DNA of 5,370 nt from Deltaproteobacteria bacterium (GTDB lineage: Bacteria > Desulfobacterota > DSM-4660 > Desulfatiglandales > HGW-15), in the NCBI GenBank assembly GCA_016926135.1, contig JAFGPH010000024.1, forward strand, positions 1-5,370. The letters run 5' to 3'. Below are positions 1-4,007 of this stretch, one piece after another. Positions within the stretch are counted from its first letter, which is position 1; the number at the start of each line of letters is the position of its first letter. The notes beneath the pieces were generated by a model that saw nothing but the letters and a program-made list of their open reading frames with translations, made no database searches and was not told the origin of the DNA. Position numbers and translations under genes: made by a program.

Positions 1-20
1 CAGACTTTCGTCCGGACGAC

Positions 21-54
21 CCGTCCTCCGTAGCAGAGCCACTGCGGAGGGTGG
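21..54. repeat. Imperfect inverted repeat (hairpin) flanked by a 9-base direct repeat
   Basis: Bases 21-33 pair with 42-54 around an 8-base loop. The core is CCTCCG (25-30) with CGGAGG (45-50), extended by TAG/CTG inside and by G-T wobbles and C-G pairs outside. The copies of GACCCGTCC at 18-26 and 54-62 overlap its edges. It could be a REP-like extragenic palindrome or a transcript-end hairpin for the kinase operon. No run of T follows on either strand, so I do not call it an intrinsic terminator. Confidence 0.5.
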
Positions 55-145
55 ACCCGTCCAAACGAAAACGTGTCAGGGCGCCGCAGGTCGCGGTTCC
101 CTGATTGCCTGTGTGGGTCTGTGGTTCACCTCTTCCGTGGCTCTT

Positions 146-175
146 CCTTGCACCGTGCGCCTTGTGCCTTGCGCC
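146..175. repeat. Four-copy tandem heptamer array (CCTTGNG type)
   Basis: Four 7-base units follow in register from 146: CCTTGCA, CCGTGCG, CCTTGTG and CCTTGCG, followed by CC. Three of the four begin with exact CCTTG. A unit of 7 is not a codon multiple, and no gene covers the array. It looks like a degenerate microsatellite-like element in intergenic DNA; its function is unknown. Confidence 0.5.
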
Positions 176-224
176 CGTCCTTCGCGGGTTTCAGCCATGA
201 GCTGTAGTCTTAATGAGGCGAACG

Positions 225-1616
225 TCACGCGGCTTGTGTTAGGGGAAGGCGAACCCTTATGGACAGGCCCTCATCCGTATTCACCGCCTCAATGGTCCCA
301 CCGTGTTTCCCGACCACCTTCCCGGTGATGGCCAGGCCCAGTCCTGAGCCGGCCGCCTTTTCACCCCGAAAGCGATGGAAGGGTTCGAAGATCTCCGAAA
401 GCTCCTTTTCGGGGAGATTCTCGGAGGTGTTGGTGACGCTGATGAGCAGGGTCTCCGCCTGTGGGTGAATCTCCACCGCGACCCGGCCTCCGGGGGGCAC
501 GAACTTGACGGCATTGTCCAGGATGTTGGAGAAGGCCATGGACAGGGTTTCCCTGTCGCCCCGGACAAGCTGGCGTGCCGGAAGGTCCGAGAAAAGGCTC
601 AGGCCCTTCTGCTCGATGACCGATGCGAGTTTGTCCAGATGGGCGCCGATCATTTCACCCATATCGATCTCTTCCGCCTTCAGTGCCTTTTGGTGAATGT
701 CCAGCTTGGACAGATCCAGGATCTTTCCAATCAGGCGGTCCAGTTCTTCAATGTCCTGCCGGATTTCATCGATATGGCGGTCGGCATCCCCGGTTTCACC
801 CCTTTCGAGTTTGTCCCTAAGCAGCTCCGCTGCAATCCGAACCCTTGCCATGGGACTCCTCAGTTCATGGGAGATGTTGGCGGTCAGTTCCCTACCGCCC
901 TGGATCATCCTCTCCAGCCTTTCGGCCATGTGGTTGAACGAGCGGGCCAGTTCGCCGATTTCGTCCTTCCTTATCGCGTCGCCTGCCCGGTGGGAGAGAT
1001 CGCCCCCGGCGATCCGGAGGGCCGATCTCTCAAGGTCTCCAATGGGCCGGGTGATGAACCTGGAAATGGGGATGATCAGGAGGGCGATGACCCCGCCGAT
1101 CACGGCGAGACCCACGGCGAAGCCGACTGCGGGATGTTCAGACCGTCTCATCCTAAAGAAGATGTGGATTTCCAGAGGGTTGCCGCTGGGAACCGAAATG
1201 GGGATGATGGCATATAGATCCCGGTGCCGCTTCTCGATGTAGTGGACCTCGATATTCCCCAATTTCCTGGTCTCCCTGCGGAAAGATGCTTCCGCCCGAA
1301 CCGGAAGACCACCCTCAAAAGATTTCACCAATGGCACCCCGTCCGTGCCCGCGACCCAGATGTTGGCCCTGATCTCCCGGTCGAACCTTCGGATGAATTG
1401 TTTTAGCGCCGTGTTCTCGGAGAGAGGCCTGTCGGGATCGGCCCTGATCTTTTCCTCAATGACCTCCTTCAGGAGCAGGGCCTGCGCATGTTCCATCCTG
1501 TAAACCACATCCTTGCCCACGGCCACCATAAAGAATGCAAAGATGAGGATCTCCGTTATTGCGAGAACCGCGAGGAAAGAGAGGAATATCTTGAGGTAGA
1601 GTTTGCCCGGCTTCAT
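225..1616 (-). CDS. CpxA-like membrane sensor histidine kinase
   Basis: Transmembrane sensor kinase of 463 residues that autophosphorylates on His and passes the phosphate to a response regulator, most likely the product of the gene just upstream. Visible order: transmembrane helix about 6-34, extracytoplasmic sensor region about 35-162, second helix about 163-184, HAMP linker 185-237, dimerisation/phosphoacceptor domain with H-box ISHELRSPMAR (His250), and an ATPase domain with N-box SNILDNAVKF (Asn364, Asn368), F-box FEPFHRF and G-box GSGLGLAI (423-430). The usual DxGxG box is NTSEN, lacking the Asp and Gly. I chose ATG at 1616 because GAGG at 1626-1623 sits 6 bases upstream. A GTG at 1628 is in frame but would put that ribosome binding site inside the gene. 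The gap to the regulator's stop codon is 8 bases, implying translational coupling. CpxA-like by architecture and neighbours; the signal sensed is unknown. Confidence 0.93.
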   Translation of the reverse strand: MKPGKLYLKIFLSFLAVLAITEILIFAFFMVAVGKDVVYRMEHAQALLLKEVIEEKIRADPDRPLSENTALKQFIRRFDREIRANIWVAGTDGVPLVKSFEGGLPVRAEASFRRETRKLGNIEVHYIEKRHRDLYAIIPISVPSGNPLEIHIFFRMRRSEHPAVGFAVGLAVIGGVIALLIIPISRFITRPIGDLERSALRIAGGDLSHRAGDAIRKDEIGELARSFNHMAERLERMIQGGRELTANISHELRSPMARVRIAAELLRDKLERGETGDADRHIDEIRQDIEELDRLIGKILDLSKLDIHQKALKAEEIDMGEMIGAHLDKLASVIEQKGLSLFSDLPARQLVRGDRETLSMAFSNILDNAVKFVPPGGRVAVEIHPQAETLLISVTNTSENLPEKELSEIFEPFHRFRGEKAAGSGLGLAITGKVVGKHGGTIEAVNTDEGLSIRVRLPLTQAA

Positions 1617-1620
1617 GGTC

Positions 1621-1626
1621 TTCCTC
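1621..1626 (-). promoter_or_regulatory. Ribosome binding site of the histidine kinase
   Basis: The minus strand reads GAGGAA here, with 6 bases between GAGG and the ATG at 1616. It overlaps the TGA stop of the response regulator (1627-1625), so ribosomes ending there could restart on the kinase. This decides for ATG 1616 over the in-frame GTG at 1628. Confidence 0.7.
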
Positions 1627-2320
1627 ACGCATCCACGAACATGTAACCTGTGCCCCAGATCGTCTTGATCCGCCTGGGAGACCGGGGATCGGATTCGATC
1701 TTGGCCCTCAGTTTGCTGATGTGGACATCGATGCTTCTGTCAAAGGCCATGAAATCCCTGCCTCGGGCCATGTTCATGAGTTGATCGCGGGTGAGCACCC
1801 TGTTGGGGTTCGTCATGAGGGCTTCCAGGATCCTGTGCTCGGTCAGGGAGAGTTCGATCTCACTGCCTTCAACCAGGACGGTCATTTTCGCCTTGTTCAG
1901 GGCCAAGCCTCCCGCACTGATCAGGTGGGCCTCATCTCGTTCGGCTCTGCCGCCCGGCGTGGATCGCCTCCATACGGCCTTCATCCTGGCAAGCAGTTCC
2001 CGTGGGTTGAAGGGCTTGGGGAGGTAGTCGTCCGCGCCCAGTTCCAGTCCTACGATCCGATCCGTTTCCTCTCCCTTGGCTGTCAGCATGATCACGGGCA
2101 CGCTGTGTGCCGATCTGATCTCCCTGAGGACTTCCAGCCCATCCTTCCCGGGGAGCATGATGTCCAGGATCACCATATCCGGGGATTCCTTCCTGACGGT
2201 CGCAAGGGCTTCGGTACCGTCTTCGAGGGTCAGGACCTGAAAATCATTGCCCTCCAGATATTCCTTGAGCAACTTCCGAAGCCTTGCGTCATCGTCTATG
2301 ATTAGAACCCTTTTCCCCAT
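1625..2320 (-). CDS. OmpR/CpxR-type DNA-binding response regulator
   Basis: Cytoplasmic two-component regulator of 231 residues, the normal length for the OmpR/PhoB family. The receiver (about 1-119) shows the acidic pocket DDD (9-11), phosphoacceptor Asp53 in ILDIMLP, Thr80 and Lys102 in PKPF. A winged-helix domain fills about 131-231, with recognition-helix motif VHISKLRAKIE (199-209) and the wing TIWGTGYMF. The partner is almost surely the kinase 8 bases downstream. I prefer ATG at 2320 because GAGATGA (2332-2326) resembles the extended Shine-Dalgarno sequence at good spacing; ATG 2329 (three more residues) is possible. CpxR-type half-sites lie immediately upstream, suggesting autoregulation. 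The receiver is a close paralogue of that in the upstream cyclase fusion. CpxR-like is inferred from the CpxA-like partner, the Spy/CpxP-like neighbour and the matching DNA boxes; another OmpR subgroup remains possible. Confidence 0.93.
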   Translation of the reverse strand: MGKRVLIIDDDARLRKLLKEYLEGNDFQVLTLEDGTEALATVRKESPDMVILDIMLPGKDGLEVLREIRSAHSVPVIMLTAKGEETDRIVGLELGADDYLPKPFNPRELLARMKAVWRRSTPGGRAERDEAHLISAGGLALNKAKMTVLVEGSEIELSLTEHRILEALMTNPNRVLTRDQLMNMARGRDFMAFDRSIDVHISKLRAKIESDPRSPRRIKTIWGTGYMFVDA

Positions 2321-2325
2321 GGATG

Positions 2326-2332
2326 TCATCTC
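2326..2332 (-). promoter_or_regulatory. Probable ribosome binding site of the response regulator
   Basis: The minus strand reads GAGATGA, one mismatch from GAGGTGA of the extended Shine-Dalgarno sequence. Eight bases separate GAGA from ATG 2320. If used, it rules out ATG 2329, which lies inside it. The match is weak. Confidence 0.4.
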
Positions 2333-2334
2333 AT

Positions 2335-2370
2335 TTTACAAGTTTTTACATTCACTTAACCTTTGTTAAC
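2335..2370 (-). promoter_or_regulatory. Tandem CpxR-like operator upstream of the response regulator
   Basis: On the minus strand four half-sites lie in one orientation: GTTAA (2370-2366), GTTAA (2360-2356), GTAAA (2349-2345) and GTAAA (2339-2335). The steps are 10, 11 and 10 bases. The last two form an exact GTAAA-N5-GTAAA, the known CpxR consensus. The array overlaps the stop codon of the cyclase fusion and ends 14 bases before ATG 2320. A possible minus-strand -10 element TAAAAT (2338-2333) overlaps the proximal half-site; no good -35 is visible. So close to the start codon, the operator fits autorepression or roadblocking at least as well as activation. Confidence 0.65.
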
Positions 2371-3303
2371 AGGTGGAGTCCTCTCCTCGCCTATCCTGTA
2401 GATCCGGATCGGCCTCCGGACGTTTTTCACCTGCCGCTCGCCCAGGTACACATAGGGGAAGGCCAGCTTGTCCTCGATCTGATCGAACACCGTGCCCGAG
2501 ATGCAGATCCCTCCGGCCTCGGCCAAGGCCTCAATGCGCGCGGCGATGTTCACGCCGTCCCCGTAGACCCTGTCGCCTTCCATGATTACGTCACCCAGGT
2601 TGATGCCGATGCGGAACTCCATCCTCCGGCCCCGGGGCAGGGCGTTATTCCGCGCCTTCAGGTCTTCCTGGATCTTTGTGGCGCACTGCACGGCGTTGAC
2701 CACGCTTCCGAATTCGGCCAGCAGGTTGTCTCCCGGTGAGTCCACAACCCTGCCCAGGTGCGTCTCAATGTGGGTCCTCATGCTTTCACGATAGGTCTTG
2801 AGGGTCTCGATGGTGGCCATCTCGTCATCGGCCATGAGACGGGTGTAATCCTTCGCGTCTGCGCTCAGGATGGCCCTGAGCCTGCGTTCCATGGCAGGGG
2901 CTGGATCAACATGCGATTCCCCCGGTCTCTTTTCCGGGTGCGGAACCCTTCGGATCACGGCCTTCATCCGCGCGAGCAACTCACGGGGGTTGAACGGTTT
3001 GGGGAGGTAATCATCTGCACCCATTTCCAGCCCCACAATCCGGTCAGCATCCTCTCCTTTTGCCGTGAGCATGATGACAGGGACCGAATGGGCTGTGCGT
3101 ATCTCCCTCAGGACCTCCAGACCGTCCTTGACGGGAAGCATAACGTCCAGAATCACGATATCCGGGGATTCCTCTTCGATGCTGCGGAGCACGGAGGAAC
3201 CGTCGGGGAGGGAGATGACCCTGTAACCGTATCCCTCCAGGTACTCCTCCACCAGGTTCCGGAGTCGCTCATCATCATCGACCAACAGCACCTTGCCGCT
3301 CAC
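2356..3303 (-). CDS. Response regulator fused to a class III adenylate/guanylate cyclase domain
   Basis: A 315-residue protein with receiver (about 1-119), a short linker (120-140) and a class III cyclase homology domain (about 141-305). The receiver keeps the acidic pocket DDD (9-11), Asp53 in ILDVMLP, Thr80 and Lys102. The cyclase domain shows metal-binding Asp149 (LSADAKDY) and Asp192 (SPGDNLLAEF), then FRIGINLGDVI and YGDGVNIAARIE with the transition-state Asn252 and Arg256, so it looks active. It would make a cyclic nucleotide from ATP or GTP under phosphorylation control, in the cytoplasm. The usual Lys/Asp purine-selecting pair appears as Asp188/Arg245. I chose GTG 3303 for its strong Shine-Dalgarno (GAGAGG, 7-base gap); ATG 3324 is an alternative. 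The open frame runs upstream to 3963, but that part is antisense to the Spy-like gene and has no recognisable domain. It lies 35 bases upstream of the response regulator gene, probably in its operon. Confidence 0.9.
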   Translation of the reverse strand: MSGKVLLVDDDERLRNLVEEYLEGYGYRVISLPDGSSVLRSIEEESPDIVILDVMLPVKDGLEVLREIRTAHSVPVIMLTAKGEDADRIVGLEMGADDYLPKPFNPRELLARMKAVIRRVPHPEKRPGESHVDPAPAMERRLRAILSADAKDYTRLMADDEMATIETLKTYRESMRTHIETHLGRVVDSPGDNLLAEFGSVVNAVQCATKIQEDLKARNNALPRGRRMEFRIGINLGDVIMEGDRVYGDGVNIAARIEALAEAGGICISGTVFDQIEDKLAFPYVYLGERQVKNVRRPIRIYRIGEERTPPVNKG

Positions 3304-3310
3304 GGCCAGA

Positions 3311-3316
3311 CCTCTC
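3311..3316 (-). promoter_or_regulatory. Ribosome binding site of the receiver-cyclase gene
   Basis: The minus strand reads GAGAGG, 7 bases before GTG 3303. No comparable site precedes ATG 3324. This supports the GTG start, which places the receiver's first beta strand (KVLLVDDD) right at the N-terminus, as in other receivers. Confidence 0.65.
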
Positions 3317-3327
3317 AGAATCATGTT

Positions 3328-3375
3328 TTTACGGATGATTAACACTCTTTTACACAATGGGAAAACGTTTTTTAC
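3328..3375. promoter_or_regulatory. CpxR-like half-site cluster in the divergent intergenic region
   Basis: Plus-strand half-sites TTTAC (3328-3332), TTAAC (3339-3343), TTTAC (3349-3353) and TTTAC (3371-3375) are spaced 11, 10 and 22 bases, all in one orientation. On the minus strand the middle pair is GTAAA-N5-GTTAA, one base from the CpxR consensus. A 10-base palindrome AAAACGTTTT (3362-3371) lies inside the 22-base step. For the plus-strand Spy-like gene the cluster is 61-108 bases upstream of the ATG, a normal activator position. A weak plus-strand -10 candidate is TATGAG (3391-3396). For the minus-strand cyclase gene it begins only 25 bases before the GTG. It may serve both genes. Confidence 0.6.
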
Positions 3376-3420
3376 ACTCCGTCCCCAAAATATGAGCCAA
3401 CACCAGGGATCAATCATTGA

Positions 3421-3427
3421 AAGGGGG
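3421..3427 (+). promoter_or_regulatory. Strong ribosome binding site of the Spy/CpxP-like gene
   Basis: AAGGGGGTGA (3421-3430) differs by one base from AAGGAGGTGA, the full complement of the 16S rRNA tail, with 8 bases from GGGGG to ATG 3436. This argues against an in-frame GTG at 3427, which lies within the site. Confidence 0.8.
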
Positions 3428-3435
3428 TGAGGGAA

Positions 3436-3948
3436 ATGAAGACAAGGAAAGGGATCAAGGTGTTCGGTGTCGTGCTTCTCGGCGTGTCGTGCTTTCTTCT
3501 CGTCGGGAAACTCGGCGGATGCAGGCCTCCCGGTTTTAGCGGCGGAGGTTTCTGCCCCGTCTTCCGGGAGGATGCATGTCCTCCCGTATTCAGGGGGAAA
3601 GGTTTTGCGGACCATGTGCTCAACCGCTTTGACAGGCAGGCGGAGGAACTGAATCTCTCGGGGGAGCAGAGGAAATCCTACGAGGAGATTCATGCCAGGC
3701 TGAAGGAGAATCTGGAGCAGGGGCACGCCAGGAGGCAGGGTCTTTTCAATCAGGTGAGATCCGAGCTGGCCAAGGAAAAGCCGGATATCGACCGGGTCTC
3801 GGGAATCATCAAGAACACTATGCAGGAGATTCCGGAACACATGGGAAGAGACCTGGATCTTTTTGTCTCCTTCTACAAGATCCTCGACGACAATCAACAG
3901 AGACAGGTCGTTGAGACGCTGCAAAAGAGGATGAAGTGCGGGTGGTAA
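3436..3948 (+). CDS. Spy/CpxP-like periplasmic protein, possible lipoprotein
   Basis: A 170-residue exported protein. Residues 1-28 form a signal sequence: basic start MKTRKGIK, hydrophobic stretch, then LGGC, a plausible lipobox with Cys29 as the lipid-bearing residue. A Cys/Pro/Gly-rich region follows (29-55; Cys29, Cys40, Cys48) with a repeated CP(P)VFR motif. From about 57 the protein is helical and charged, with two Spy/CpxP-type motifs: LNLSGEQRK (72-80) and ILDDNQQRQVV (149-159), each matching the LTxxQ pattern loosely. In that family such proteins act in the periplasm as chaperones or stress and metal sensors that damp or feed the Cpx-type kinase. It is divergent from the regulator operon, with CpxR-like boxes between, as cpxP is in E. 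coli. The start is fixed by an excellent ribosome binding site. The family is recognised from motif and context; the exact function is unknown, and if Cys29 is not lipidated the protein may be membrane-anchored or soluble. Confidence 0.85.
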   Translation: MKTRKGIKVFGVVLLGVSCFLLVGKLGGCRPPGFSGGGFCPVFREDACPPVFRGKGFADHVLNRFDRQAEELNLSGEQRKSYEEIHARLKENLEQGHARRQGLFNQVRSELAKEKPDIDRVSGIIKNTMQEIPEHMGRDLDLFVSFYKILDDNQQRQVVETLQKRMKCGW

Positions 3949-3951
3949 GAC

Positions 3952-3990
3952 GCCCGGACTCACGCCCTGTTTGACACGGGGCGACCGGGC
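3952..3990. terminator. Nested hairpin between convergent genes, possible bidirectional terminator
   Basis: The outer arms GCCCGG (3952-3957) and CCGGGC (3985-3990) enclose an inner stem of 3963-3970 with 3976-3983 (CGCCC with GGGCG plus three more pairs, one a G-T wobble) around the loop TTGAC. It starts 4 bases after the stop of the Spy-like gene and ends 17 bases before the end of the convergent KAS III-like gene. No T-run follows on either strand, so it is not a classic intrinsic terminator; it could stabilise 3' ends. Confidence 0.45.
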
Positions 3991-4007
3991 ACTGAACGGG
4001 CAAAGGG

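Larger units (their letters stand above)
1..224. other. Gene-free flank downstream of the histidine kinase gene
   Basis: This stretch lies beyond the stop codon of the histidine kinase gene and runs to the window edge. I see no reading frame with a ribosome binding site or a recognisable protein. The one short plus-strand frame starting near 113 runs on into the kinase gene antisense and looks like a shadow. The stretch does hold a hairpin (21-54), a 9-base direct repeat GACCCGTCC (18-26 and 54-62), an 8-base palindrome GTCCGGAC (10-17) and a heptamer array (146-175). There is no clear U-tract terminator for the minus-strand operon. Confidence 0.6.

Noticed and set aside
375..1217. 280-residue plus-strand open frame
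   Set aside because: Lies wholly antisense to the histidine kinase gene, with composition of a reverse-strand shadow and no recognisable motif.
1721..2305. 194-residue plus-strand open frame, with a matching one of the same length at 2758-3342
   Set aside because: Both are antisense to the two paralogous receivers and resemble each other only because the receivers do.
3427..3435. GTG 3427 as start of the Spy/CpxP-like gene
   Set aside because: It lies inside the near-perfect Shine-Dalgarno sequence that serves ATG 3436.
3304..3963. Open frame extending the receiver-cyclase gene by about 220 residues upstream
   Set aside because: The extension is antisense to the well-supported Spy/CpxP-like gene, shows no domain, crosses the operator cluster, and a strong ribosome binding site marks GTG 3303.
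3949..4007. Classic Rho-independent terminator between the convergent genes
   Set aside because: The stems are good but no T-run follows on either strand, so it is listed only as a possible terminator.
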